A stretch of 64,000 bases of DNA, from NCBI GenBank assembly GCA_963709175.1, contig CAVPVK010000003.1:806001-870000 (forward strand), read 5' to 3'. This DNA is from JANXQG01 sp963709175 (GTDB lineage: Bacteria > Planctomycetota > Planctomycetia > Pirellulales > Thermoguttaceae). The notes under the pieces were generated by a model, which searched no databases, had not been told where the DNA came from, and was given only the letters and a program-made list of their open reading frames with translations. Below are positions 10,096-20,896 of this stretch, piece by piece (the stretch's first letter is position 1; each line of letters begins with the position of its first letter). Position numbers and translations under genes: made by a program.

Positions 10096-13000
10096 AGGCG
10101 ATTGCGAGCGACTCTCGATTTCGCACGGCGACTCCGGCGCTGCTGCTGGTATTGATCGTGCTCGGCTCGTGGTCGCAGGCGGCAACGCCGGCCAGCGCGG
10201 CGAAGCCAACGGCGCCGGGCGAACTGCGTTTTCGGCGCGTCTATTTTCCCGAAGGAAGCAAGGCCTGGGCGAAAGGCAACGAAAAATACCTGCCCATGGA
10301 CGCCGAGGAATTCCATCGCCTCGTGGAAGCCGCGCAGCGCTCAACGCCCGGCATTCCCTCGCAGGCCGCCGTCGGCTTTGTGGATGCCGAGTACGAGGCG
10401 CAGTTGAAAGGCTCGTCGTTGCAGGGCACAGCCACGCTGGCCGTCTCTCCCTCGATCCCCAGTTCGCTGCTCCTCAGCATGGAGCCCTGCAACCTGGCTA
10501 TCGCCCGGCCCCAATGGATCACCTCCGACGGCGCACCTGCCATGTTGGGCGTCGCCGCCGACGGCAAACTGCAGATCCTCGCCGAACGCTCGGGACAATT
10601 GAAGTTCGACTGGTCATTTGCGGGGCAGCGCGACGGGTCGGCCGCACTGACCTTCGACATCGCCCTGCCGCCGAGCCCCGTGAATCGGCTGCGGGTCGAG
10701 TTGCCAGCCGATCTGGCGCCGACCGTCGATAATGGCGTCGTTCGCGACGACGGACCCACGACCGCGGGCGTCCGCCGCTGGAGGCTCGAGTTGGGAGGCC
10801 GCTCCACCTTCGGCCTCCGTTTGGCCAAGCCGGGAAGCGAGGATGTCCGACCGCAGCGGTTCCTTGCCCGGCAGGCGGCGGCTTACGACTTTTCGCTCCA
10901 TGGCGTTGACCTTTCCGTCAAGCTGAACGTGGAGGACCACCGCGAGCCATTGCGGAGGATACGCCTCGATCTCGACCCGGAACTTGAGCTTGTGCAGGTC
11001 TTAGCGGGCGACGCTCCGCTTGCCTTCGCCGCGTCGCGGCCCGCCGACCACCGCCGGCAGGCAACCGTCGAATTGCCGCCGCCGCTGCAAACGGGCCCGG
11101 TGGAATTGCTGCTTCGCGCTATCGCTCCGCTGCCGTCAGGCGGATCGTCGAAACTGCCGCGGCTTGTCGCCGCCGACGCCGTTTGCCGCACGAGCACGAT
11201 CCGCCTGTCGGTGCCGTCGCCCCTGTGCATCGAGCATCTAGAAACTCGCGGATGCCAGCAAACCGCCGCGGCGGCCCTTTCGCCTTCCATGGGCGAGCAG
11301 TTCGATTTCGAGATCTTCGCCGCGGACGCCGAAATAAGTCTCGCCCTCGCGCAACGCCCCACGGAAGTCCGCGCGGTCAGCGGAACCCAAACCGTGCTGG
11401 GCCAAGGCAAGATGACGAGCCGTGTAGTGGCCGATTTCCGCACGGCCGCCGGTCCGGCATTCTCGCTGGAGGCCGAGATGCTGCCCACCTGGACGATTGA
11501 TTCGGTCCGTTCGCAGCCGGTTGACGTCCTGGACGACTGGTCGCAGGAGAATCGCGGCGGCAAGAGCATCGTATCCTTTCGATTGGCCCGGCCGCTGACG
11601 TCTTCCCGGTCGTTGCGGCTGATCGTCTTGGCCCGGCGGATTTACGCTTATCCGGGCCGTAACCTGGGCATCGAAGACGTCGTGCCCTTGCGATTCCAGG
11701 GCCTGGCGGAGTGCAAGCGTTGGGTTGATCTGCGGGCGACGGGCGGCAACGAGTTGCATATCACTGCAGCCAGGCAGCCGCGGCGGGCGGACGTAAAAGA
11801 GCTGACGGCGGCGGAACTCGACCTTTTCGCCGATCCGCCCGATGACCTGCTCTTTCGGGACGATCGTGGTGCGGCCGAGTTGCGGCTTTCCTTGCAGAAT
11901 CGCCGGCCGACCTACTCCGCAACGGTCCGCGTCGAAGCAGTTGTGGCGGACGGTGCTCTGGCGGAAAACTACACCTTTGCCTGCGTGCCGGCCAAAGGCA
12001 CGTCCATCGATCGCCTTGTCGTGCGTTTCGCTGCTCGCCGCGAAGATCCGTTGACGTGGTCGGTGACCGGCATGGACGAAAGCCATTTTTCCACCCGCCG
12101 TTGGACGGCGAGGAGACCGCGGCCGGACTGACCGCCGACGAGGAAGCCTGGGAGGTCGCCTTTCGCAGCCCGCGTTCCACGCCCGTGGAAATTCGCGCCG
12201 CGCGGAAGAGTCCGCTTGCCGGGCCGACCGCGGTTGGACTGGCCGCACTGCCTGAAGCGGCGCAGCAGGACGCCACGGCAACCGTTCGCAGCCTCGGTCC
12301 CCGGACGGTGGAAATCAAGACGCACCGCATCAAGCCGCTGCCCATCGACGCCGCCCCGCCCGGCCAGGTGCAGACCTTGCGGGCCGTGTACCAATACGAC
12401 CCACGGACTGAAGCCATGCCGCAGTCGGAGCCGGCGCTCGTCCTCACGGCCCTGCAGAACCAGTCGGTTCCAGCATGGGTATGGGATTGCCAGGTCCAGT
12501 CCCAGTTCGAAAGCAGCGGCGCCGGCGAGCACATTGTGTCTTATGACATCCAAAACGCGGGCAGCCGGCAAATCCGCCTTGCGTTTCCCGAGCGGCTGGC
12601 GCAGTGTGTTATCCATGGAGTATGGGTGAACGATCGGCCCGCTGCGGCCTTTCGCGACACCGGCGCTGCGGATCGATTGACCGTCGATCTGCCCGCGGAG
12701 CTGAAGTTCGACACGCTGGTCTTGCGGCTCTCGACGAGCGGCCCGCCCCTGGCGACATTCAGTTCCTTGCAACCGCCGTTGCCCGACATCGATCTGCCGG
12801 TCTTTGCCCGGCATTGGCGGCTGAGCCTTCCGCCGGGCTACGCCGCCTGCACGGACGGCGCAACCCAATCGTTGGAGCTCTCCGATGCCGCCTCGAGTGT
12901 AATCGTCGTGCGTCGCGCAGCGATCGATGCCGCCGGCTGGCTGGCCTTTGTCGTCGTCATCGGTTTGGGCACCTGGCTTCTGGCCCGTCGTCCTTTGGCC

Positions 13001-16000
13001 TTGCTGATGGTGGGGGTCATGCTGGGGATTCCCGCCCTGTTGCTGCCGGAGGCAATTGGCGGGTTCTTTTTCCATGGTTTTCTCGGCGTCGTTTTTTGCC
13101 TCGTGCTTGCCTTGCTGCGGCGGCGGAAGGCGGCGGTTGCCCGCACGGCGCCGGCCCCGCGGGGCGAGTTGCCCAGCACGTTGACAAACGTCATCCCCTT
13201 CGGCGCTCCACTGCTTGCCGTTGCTATGCTTTGCGGTTCCAGTTCCGCCGGTGAGACGTCGAAGCCAGCGACCGTCCACTCGGTGTTCATTCCCGTCGAT
13301 GAATCACAGCAGCCGACCAAGGGCAAGTACTTCCTGCCCGAGACCTTCTACGACGAGCTCTACCGCCGCGCCGCCGTACAGACTGAGAAGCCACAGGGGT
13401 GGATGCTTGTCTCGGCCGTCTATCGTGCGACCTTGAGCGACGATGCCACTCAGGCCGGCCACACCGTCGATCGCCTCGCGGTGGAGTTCACGATCCGCGT
13501 GTTCAACGAATCGGCCCGCGTCCGCATTCCCTTGCGCCGCCAAGAGGTCAGCCTCGAGCCGGGGCAGGCCCTCCTGGACGGCCGCGCCGTGCAGCCCGAG
13601 CCCGATTGGGAGCCCGACGGCAGCGCCCTGGACGTGGAAATCGCCGAGCCGGGCGAGTATCGCTTGGAACTTGCCCTGCAGCCGACCGGGCAACCCGGTG
13701 TGCGCCGTTCCGGCATCGATCTAGCCATTCCCCGCGTGCCCACCGCGCGACTGGAAATGACCGTGCCCGCCGGTGGTCCGCCGGTGGAGTTCCCGTCCGC
13801 CCTGGGTGCCGCCCGCTGGGAGGAAACGCAATCGCGCTGGACGGTCAACCTGGGGCCTGCCGGGCGTCTGACCGCCAACTGGGCGGACGTCGCCCCGCTG
13901 GCCGCTGCGGCCGTCGCCGACGTCGAGCAATTGCTCTGGCTGAAGATCGAGCCATGCTGCGTCCTCTTGGACGTGCGCATTAAGGCCAGAGCTGTGGCCG
14001 GGCAGCCGCGCCGCCTGCTCTTGCGCACGGATCCCGCCTGGAAATTGCTCCCGACTGCGGAGCCCGCGGCGCCGGTTGTGCAGGCCCTCGCCGAGCGTGG
14101 CCGTGATTCGCTCGCAACCTTCGAAATCCCATGGCCGCGAGCGGCGGCCTCTGCCGACTTCGATCTGCATTTCGTTGCCACCGGCGTCTCCAGCCTGGGC
14201 ACGTTCCGCGCGCCGCAAGTTGAGGTCGCCGATTCCCGCGCCGTGCGGCGATCGTTGGCCGTCTCCATCGATCCGGCATTCGAATGCCAACTGCTCGGGG
14301 CGCGGTTGCAGGAGACGGGAGCCGTGCCCGAGTTCGTCGCCCGTTGGGGCGCTGGTAGTCCCGGCTTTAGCCCGAATCCTCGGGGATCCCCCGAAAATCC
14401 GGCTAAAGCCGGTGCTACCAGCGCCGCCCTCACGCCGCCCGACATGGCATTCCGCCTGGAAGGCAACGCCGATCCCTGGAGCCTCGTCACTCGAGCCCGG
14501 CGGCCCGAGACCGTGGGCGACCAGCAGGTTGCCTGGAGGTACCACGGCCAATCGGCCGACGTGCGGCTGTCGGCGCAACTTTCCACTTCGGCCGGCAGTT
14601 TGTTCCAGTATCGCCTGGAAGCCCCGCCGGCGTTGCATATCGAATCGATCGCGGTCCTGACCTCCGGCGCCGAGCAGCCAACCCGCTGGTCCCAGGATGC
14701 CAACGGCCGCGTGACCGTCTTTCTCACCAGTCCTGTCTCTGGGCGGCAGGAAGTGCAACTTCACGGCCAAATGCCGCTGCCGCACGACCGCACCTTTCCG
14801 TTGCCGCAAATCCGCATCGACGACGTCCGTGTGCAGAGCTTGCTGGTCAGCGTTTATCGGGGGCCGGACGTCCTCGTCGAGACTTCCGGCGTCGAAGGAT
14901 GGACCGACGCCAGGGCCGTCGCCGATAACGCCGACCCGAACGATCCCGTGCGGCAGGTGTGTTCCTTCCATGCCGATCAGTCCGCCGCCTCGCCCGTGCT
15001 CGTTACCGTCAAGCCGAACCGGCCCCGCGTGCGTGCCGACGAAGTGACCCGCATCACGCGCGAAGACGGCCAGTGGCGCACCACTTGCAAATTCGCCGGG
15101 CACGTTTCCGAGGGCGTGCTGGACTCAATCGACCTGGAGATTCCGGCAAACTGGAAAGAAGGCCTGAAGACCAATCCGGCGATGACCCCGACGATCGTCG
15201 CCGGTGGCGACAAAGGCTTGAGTCTCATGCTTTCGCCCTCGGCCGCAATCAGCGGTGACTTCACCTTCACGCTCTCCGGTCCGCCGGTCGCTACGCGGCG
15301 GTTTACCGTGCCGGACATCGTGCCGCAACATCTCCGCGGCATTAAACGCTTCGTGGTTCTGCCCGCGTCGGCCGATCAACGTTCGGTTGGCTTTGTCCTG
15401 CAAAACTTGCGGCGAGGCGAATCCAAGGAAGCGGTCGCCGATACGGCCAGGTTCGAGATCTTGGGCGAGCCGTGGCGGGCCGTGCTTCTGCTCCAGCCCC
15501 GGCCGGCGGTAGGGCAGCCGGGCGCCGGCGGCGGATCGCGGGTCGTACAAGCCGATATCCGCTATGCCTGGCGGCCCGACGGCCGCTGCCTCGGCACGGC
15601 CTTCTTCGATCTTGAAACGGTTGGCCAGCTTGATTGCACGCTGCAACTTCCTGCGGGTTTCGAACTCCTGCGGTTGACGGCCGATGGGTTGCCCGTCGAC
15701 GCGGTCCGCCAGCAGCAATCAACGGCGACGGGGGCTCAGCCTGAGGCCGGGCCGGAGACTTGGGTTGTGCCCTGGTCTTCCCTGGCCTCGGTTTCGCACC
15801 TGGAACTGCTCTTTTTCGCTGACTCGGCCGTTGTCCCCCGGCCGACGGCATGGTCGCAGCGGTTTGCGTTCGCCGCGCCGCGGTTGGGTGATCTGGCGGT
15901 CGAGCGGACGCTCTGGACGATCGCTTCGCCCGGCACGGTGCAGGCAAGTATCGTCGATGCCGACCAGCATGCGACCGCTTCGACCACCGCCGATGATTCC

Positions 16001-16384
16001 AAGCGGGGCGACATTGCCCAACAGTGGCAGCAGTTCGTTGCCGCCGGCGCGGCGACACTGTGCAGCATTGCCGCCGGTTCCGGCGAGGCGATCACCGTGG
16101 ATTATCGCGTCCGCGAGGCGGAATCGTGGCTTCCGCGGCTGGCCGCCGTCGCTGAATTCCTGGTGCTGGCGGCCGTGGCGGCCGTGGTGATCCGTCGCGG
16201 ACTATTTTGGAACTGGTTCGTGCGTCGGCCCTACCTTTTCGGCATCGGCTTCGGAGCGGCCTGGTGGCTGTGGATGACGCCAAGCGTGGTGGGGCCCCTG
16301 ATAGCGCTGGCCGTGCTGCTGGCGCAAATCATCGCCTGGCGCAAGCGGCGCACGGCCTACTCCACCGCGTTGCCGCTTCCCTGA
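10092..16384 (+). CDS. Giant two-unit exported membrane protein (units 2 and 3), one frame break
   Basis: Unrecognised, about 2,097 residues if joined. It starts at an ATG overlapping the previous stop and has a signal peptide (ALLLVLIVLGSWSQAA). Unit 2 (FRRVYFPEGSKAWAKGNEKY) runs through a frame break near 12105 to three membrane helices at about 12930-13120. A further hydrophobic stretch near 13190-13245 then leads into unit 3, which opens with VHSVFIPVDESQQPTKGKYF, a counterpart of the unit 2 opening, and ends in two more helices (about 16140-16350). The layout suggests two former genes fused in frame. A 72-bp palindrome at 14351-14422 is read through. It ends 6 bases from a convergent regulator gene. 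Confidence 0.6.
14351..14422. repeat. 72-bp imperfect palindrome inserted in frame in a coding sequence
   Basis: GCTGGTAG at 14351 pairs with CTACCAGC ending at 14422; further in, CCGGCTTTAGCC pairs with GGCTAAAGCCGG and CCTCGGGG with CCCCCGA. The length is 24 codons, so the host frame is kept and a Gly/Pro/Ser-rich linker is added. It resembles REP-like palindromes normally found between genes. Confidence 0.65.
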
Positions 16385-16390
16385 GATTCC

Positions 16391-17076
16391 TCACGCAACA
16401 AACCACTGCGGATGATCTGTTTCCCGACATGCGGAACTATCCGATTTCGTGGCATGTGACGGACAGGGTCTCGCGCCGCGAACCATAAGGGCCTGTCGCA
16501 CCAGGTCCACCAGGCTCCGCGCTTTCATGGCCTGCATGAGCTTGGCGCGGCGAACTTCGATTGCGCGGACGCTCAAATCCAGCTCCTCGGCGATCTCGCG
16601 GTTCGATTTGCCTTCCAAGATCAGGTCGAGCACCTTGCGGAGGGGCGGCGGCAGTTGATTCAGGCGGCGGCGGATCGATTGCACTTGGGCGATGTGTTTC
16701 CGCTGGGCGGCGTCCCAGCGGAACGCCTCCTTCACGGCGGCCAGCAAGTGGCGCTGGCGCAACTTTCCAGGAGGAAGTCGAACGCCCCTTGTTTCATCGC
16801 CCGCACGGCCGTTTCCAGGTCGGCCTCGGCGGCGATGCCGATCACTGGCCAATGGGCCTCTCGCCGCGCTTGGGCCGCGAGCCAGGCCAGTTCGGTCTCC
16901 ACGCGGCCCATTTGCAGGAGGACGCAGCCGGGATCGCGGGGCGATGCGATCTCCTGGAGGTCGGCTGGCGTCTGGCAGGCCCGCGCGCGGCAACCGAGTT
17001 GCCGCAGTCGCAGCAGCAGGCCGGAGCGGACTCTTGAATCGCCCGATATCACGAACACCACCGGTTCGCTACTCAT
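16391..17076 (-). CDS. FixJ/NarL-type response regulator with degenerate receiver, frameshifted
   Basis: Transcription regulator with an N-terminal receiver-like domain (from 17076) and a C-terminal LuxR-type helix-turn-helix (LRKVLDLILEGKSNREIAEE and VRAIEVRRAKLMQ). The two parts are in different frames; one extra base in the TTT run at 16764-16766 would join them as FDFLLEKLRQRHLLAAV. The receiver is unusual: the strand that normally carries the phosphorylated Asp reads PGCVLLQMGRVE with no Asp, and the usual Lys-Pro pair is missing. It is therefore unlikely to work by phosphorylation. It converges on the giant gene and has no kinase neighbour. Confidence 0.7.
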
Positions 17077-17106
17077 GCCTGGTGCCTTGGATGTGTGGGA
17101 CTCAAG

Positions 17107-17179
<73 letters not shown>

Positions 17180-18533
17180 AAAACTACGAAGCGCGTCGCG
17201 GATACCATGCCTCTAAGGTTACTCGGAAAACGGTCGCTGGCAAGCCCTTTATGGCAGCCGGACCGTCCCGGCCGAAGCGGTAGTCATTTACTGCACCGCA
17301 AATCGCAACCACGAAGGAGACAGTCCCATTTTCACTCGCACGAAAATCGCTTTGTGGCCTATTCTTGTTGCCGGCTAAATCAAAAGCCTATTTCGGGCCA
17401 ATTAAGGTCCCCTTGCCGACCGTGGGTACCTGGTGCCGGGGGCTTCTTGTCCTCAAGCCCATGAGTATAATACTCGATTCAGCTATGTGCGAATCACAAC
17501 GTTCTGCGCCCGGCCGACGCACAACGAAAAATCGATAACTCGCAAAGCCGCGTGAGTAAACGACTTGCGCCGATGGAAAGGAGAATTTCCCAGTGACACA
17601 CGTCCACAACCAAGTGCCCCTGGCTGGCTGCAATTTATCGCCGTAAGTCGTTTTATGGTAGCATATTTCGTCGAACGTCCGGGGGCGTTTCTGGGGCCGC
17701 CGCCGTTGTGACACACCTCCTCGGCGCGGCGCCATCGCCGTCGTTGCAACCCCTGGTGTGCCAAAGACTTGCGATAACTGCCCAGCGAACCACAATGGCC
17801 TCCTGCTCGTGCGACGAATACATAACCCTTTAGGTCCGAAGGATTGCCGCAATTGAAACTGGATGTGCCTATGCCGTCCTCCGAGACCCCAGCGCGTATT
17901 GTCCCTCTTGCCCTTCGGCCGGCGGGCTAAGGGTTTCTTCAGCGGCCCATGGGCGGACCTCGGGCCTTGCGCCCCCGGCGGGCTCCCACCGGGGGCGGTA
18001 ATAGAGATCTGAATTGTCATCCCTGAAAGAGTCTTCGGTGTCAAGGGTCGAACCTGGTGATTTTTTGGGTTTACGGTTTCGTAGGGTGAAACAGGTCTTA
18101 TCGGTCGCCCATGAGGGCTCCGTTTTTGTTGATTCGTTGGAAGGTAACGTCGGTGCTCGAGTTGTTCCGGTCTTATTTGCGGAGTTGTCGAGCCGATCTT
18201 TTCTCGTGCGGCTGCACCCCATATCCATCCCTTCGTGAATCCGTCTGCTGGTAACAGCAGCCGATCGGGGCCATGTGGTCCCGACACCGATTATTCTGGT
18301 TCGACCGTCTCGCGGACGCAGGCCGTCTCAATCAAAGAAACGTTCGGCATGTGAGGCCGAGCGATTGACAATTTCAGACTGGCCTTGGCGTCCGCGAGCG
18401 CCTCTTCTTCCGAAGAAAAAGGGCGGACGCAACCGTATCTCCCGTTGTTATCTTCTCCTTGTGTTATAATTGGTTTGCTTGGTGAAACGGAGCCGGGCTC
18501 TGCTGGCGAGCAACTCGGCAAGGGACAACCAGG
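17180..18533. other. 1.35-kb stretch without a supported gene
   Basis: No open frame here has a recognisable domain or convincing start; the long minus-strand frame (17388-18287) has atypical composition. A 76-codon minus frame at 18291-18521 contains an acidic helical stretch (SSEEEALADAKASLKL) and might be a small gene, but it lacks a good start. A TATAAT at 18465-18470 has only a weak upstream partner. Confidence 0.4.
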
Positions 18534-19736
18534 TCAAGGGCGCGTCAAAGGCGTCTGGCTGCTGGGAGCCTTAGGGTCCGAGCAGCCTTTTTCATTTCCA
18601 TCCTTTGAACGCCCTTGCTTTGCCTTGAAAAACGCATTGCGGTCCGCCGGCACGACACAGCATTCTCCAACGTGGTCGCTTGCACGCGTGCTGCATAGCT
18701 TGTAGGGTTGCTGCCGTTTGATCATGTACCAGATGACGGTTGCCAGACGCCGCATCACGGCCACCCGCGCGATCTTCGAACCGCGGCGTTTTCTGATCCG
18801 CTGATACCATTGCTTCATCACCGCATCCTTTCGCAACACGTGCATCACCATCTGTCCGAGGACGCATCGCGCCAGCGGACTGCCTTCTTTGCTGATCGAG
18901 CCCAGGCGATGGTTGTTGTCGCCGGAGTTGTTCGACCGGGGCGTCAGGCCCCAATACTTGGCCAGGCTTCCTCGCTGCGGGAAACGCTCGATCGAGCCGA
19001 TCCGGCAGGCCAATGCCAGGCTGCCGCGAGCTCCGGCGCCGGGGATCGAAGCAATGAGCCGCGCGTTGGCGTTCTCCACGTGGCGTTCGGTGATCTTCAG
19101 TTCCAGTTCCTCAATTTGCTTGCCCAACCGTTCCCATTCGGCCAGGAGATGGTCCAGTTCCAGGCGGTCGATCACCTCTAGCGGCAGCGTTTTCAGCCAC
19201 TTCACGGCGGTCTTCGTCTTCAGCATCTTGGTTGGACACTCCTGCTGCAAGTTGTGTTTCAAGAGCAGGTGATGCACTCGATTGATCGTTCGTGTTAGCT
19301 GTTGGCTCAAGCGCTGCCGCACGGCCGTCAGTTGGCGGTCTTCGCCGTCGCGCTGACAAGGCGGAACCACTTGGCGGACGTTCTGGATATTTTTGCCGGC
19401 CAGCAGACGGTGACGGCTGGTCCACAGGAGTTCGCCCAGGGTATTCGCATCGCGGCGGTCCGTCTTGTGTCTATTGCGTTTCTCCGGCTGAACGAGGACC
19501 GTCTGCTGGCAGCCGTATTCAGTCAAGAGCTTCAAGAGCCAGCTGTTAAAGCCGCAGACTTCCACAATCGTTATAAACCCGCCGTCCGGCGCGCTCCGAT
19601 TTTGCATGTCTTCAAGAAATTCCCGCACAAGCTTCCATTCCGTGCTAACCTGACGCTTGAGGGTCACGTCTCCGGCCTCGTTACGAAGATTTACGGTCAA
19701 CTGCTTGCGGTGTTGGTCGATGGCAAGGTACAACAT
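18534..19736 (-). CDS. IS110-family transposase (DEDD RuvC-like plus Transposase_20)
   Basis: Site-specific recombinase of the IS110 family, 400 residues. The N-terminal RuvC-like domain has D7 (YLAIDQHRK), E59 (TIVEVCG), D93 and D96 (HKTDRRDAN), the expected acidic set. A coiled coil (about residues 180-215) precedes the C-terminal Transposase_20 domain, with SIPGAGARGSLALA, the RFPQRGSLAKYWGLTPR segment and the serine in SNNSGD. The frame is intact, so the element may be functional. Ends were not located, as usual for a family without clear terminal repeats. The last 20 codons overlap a terminator-like hairpin and may lie beyond the usual protein end. Confidence 0.9.
   Translation of the reverse strand: MLYLAIDQHRKQLTVNLRNEAGDVTLKRQVSTEWKLVREFLEDMQNRSAPDGGFITIVEVCGFNSWLLKLLTEYGCQQTVLVQPEKRNRHKTDRRDANTLGELLWTSRHRLLAGKNIQNVRQVVPPCQRDGEDRQLTAVRQRLSQQLTRTINRVHHLLLKHNLQQECPTKMLKTKTAVKWLKTLPLEVIDRLELDHLLAEWERLGKQIEELELKITERHVENANARLIASIPGAGARGSLALACRIGSIERFPQRGSLAKYWGLTPRSNNSGDNNHRLGSISKEGSPLARCVLGQMVMHVLRKDAVMKQWYQRIRKRRGSKIARVAVMRRLATVIWYMIKRQQPYKLCSTRASDHVGECCVVPADRNAFFKAKQGRSKDGNEKGCSDPKAPSSQTPLTRP
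18557..18592 (+). terminator. Intrinsic-terminator-like hairpin, plus strand
   Basis: GGCTGCT (18557-18563) pairs with AGCAGCC (18581-18587), followed by TTTTT. It lies inside the last codons of the IS110 transposase on the other strand and may mark the element end or shield it from outside transcription. Confidence 0.45.
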
Positions 19737-19870
19737 GAGGGGGTTCTCCTGTCTTGCTATTGGTGAGTTTTAAGACACTACACCGTGTATAGCACCAGGA
19801 GAACCCTTTCTCTTTCACGGAATCAAAACAGCGAGTTTCTACCCTAACATTACGCCTGGCGAGCGGAGAT
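19737..19870 (-). ncRNA. Candidate IS110 bridge-RNA / left-end region
   Basis: In the IS110 group the non-coding end upstream of the transposase encodes a structured bridge RNA that pairs with target and donor DNA. Here the upstream end holds a strong hairpin: GGGTTCTCCTG (19741-19751) pairs with CAGGAGAACCC (19796-19806), with further pairing around GCTAT inside the loop. This is a position and structure argument only; the guide loops were not identified. Confidence 0.3.
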
Positions 19871-19901
19871 TTTCTAAGTCGCTGTCGTAAGTCATTGCAA
19901 C

Positions 19902-19976
19902 GTGCGGCTGGAAGTGCCCACCGAGCTGGTCGAAGAGACGCGGCAGATCGTGGTCGCGGCGATGGGCGGCCAATGA
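19902..19976 (+). pseudogene. C-terminal remnant of an unidentified gene
   Basis: A frame with natural-looking composition reads VRLEVPTELVEETRQIVVAA and stops at 19974-19976. It has no start and adjoins the upstream side of the IS110 element, so it may be the tail of a gene cut when the element arrived. The family is not recognised. The rest of 19807-20165 shows no gene. Confidence 0.35.
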
Positions 19977-20165
19977 ACCGGCCTGATGGTTTGCGCAGGC
20001 GAGGCGGTAGAATGAATCGTAGTCTACGGGGGGGCCCCGCCGTCCCGGAAGTTAGCTTTTCGGTTGTGATCCTGATATCCCCGCGACGTCGCCGGCGCGG
20101 CGGCAATTTGGAATGGCTATACGGCTTCCAAAGGACTTTGAACGAAGCGAGGGGAAACCCGTTCG

Positions 20166-20831
20166 ATGGTTGTCTCTCCGACTTTGCATGCGGGCCTGGA
20201 GATCGCGTCGGGCGTCTGCTGGACGTTGGCCTACCTCCTGATCATTAAGCGGAGCTTCCAAGACCGGGCCTGCGGAATGCCGATGTGGGCGTTGTGCGCC
20301 AACATCTCCTGGGAGTTCCTCTTTACGTTCGTCTGGATTGCCAACCCGCCCCAGAACTACGTCAACGTCGTCTGGTTCGCCTTCGACCTGGCGATCGCGG
20401 CTTCATTCTTGCGCTTTGGCCGGAAAGACTTCAAGGGAACCGCACTGGATCGCCTGTTTGTTCCCATGTTCGGTTTGTGCCTGGCGGCCAGTTTCGGGGC
20501 GGTCTACACCATGACCTACCAATTCGAGGTCTTGGCAACGCCCGAACAAGTGGACGGCCGATACGCGGCATTCGCCCAGAACCTGGTGATGTCCGTTCTG
20601 TTCATCGCCATGCTCGTTCGCCGCGGCAGTTTGCAGGGACAGTCGCTTTACGTCGCCGCGCTCAAGATGATCGGCACGTTGTTCGCGTCGCTCTTGTTCT
20701 TCATGCTCGACCCGTCCAACGCCTTCCTGGATTTCTTATACGTGGCCATCTTCGTGTTCGACGCCGTCTATTTGGCGATGATTTATTTCAAGCATCGGGA
20801 ATTGAAACTCATTCCCTGGATCCGGTATTAA
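20166..20831 (+). CDS. Transmembrane terpene-cyclase-like protein (Pyr4/PaxB/DmtA type)
   Basis: Integral membrane protein of 221 residues with about seven hydrophobic segments. It matches the pattern of membrane terpene cyclases such as fungal Pyr4 and PaxB and bacterial DmtA-type enzymes: FQDRACGMPMWALCANISWE in the second helix region, with E50 at the place of the catalytic Glu, then NVVWFAFDLAIAASFL, and a late Asp (D199, IFVFDAVYLAMIYF) where Pyr4 has its second acidic residue. These enzymes cyclise prenylated substrates by protonation. The start has GAGGGG upstream. No prenyltransferase or other terpene gene is nearby, so the substrate is unknown. Family assignment is from memory of motifs. 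Confidence 0.6.
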   Translation: MVVSPTLHAGLEIASGVCWTLAYLLIIKRSFQDRACGMPMWALCANISWEFLFTFVWIANPPQNYVNVVWFAFDLAIAASFLRFGRKDFKGTALDRLFVPMFGLCLAASFGAVYTMTYQFEVLATPEQVDGRYAAFAQNLVMSVLFIAMLVRRGSLQGQSLYVAALKMIGTLFASLLFFMLDPSNAFLDFLYVAIFVFDAVYLAMIYFKHRELKLIPWIRY

Positions 20832-20896
20832 TCGGCTGGCGGCAAAACCGCTGCACGGCTGCCGCGTCTCCGCGTGGCAGGTAGTATTTTGCGGCC

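Noticed and set aside
8860..10344. 494-codon minus-strand frame opposite the giant gene
   Set aside because: Arg/Gln-rich shadow typical of GC-rich antisense; no start context or domain.
17388..18287. 299-codon minus-strand frame in the gene-poor block
   Set aside because: Odd composition, no ribosome site and no recognisable motif; open mainly because stop codons are rare in this DNA.
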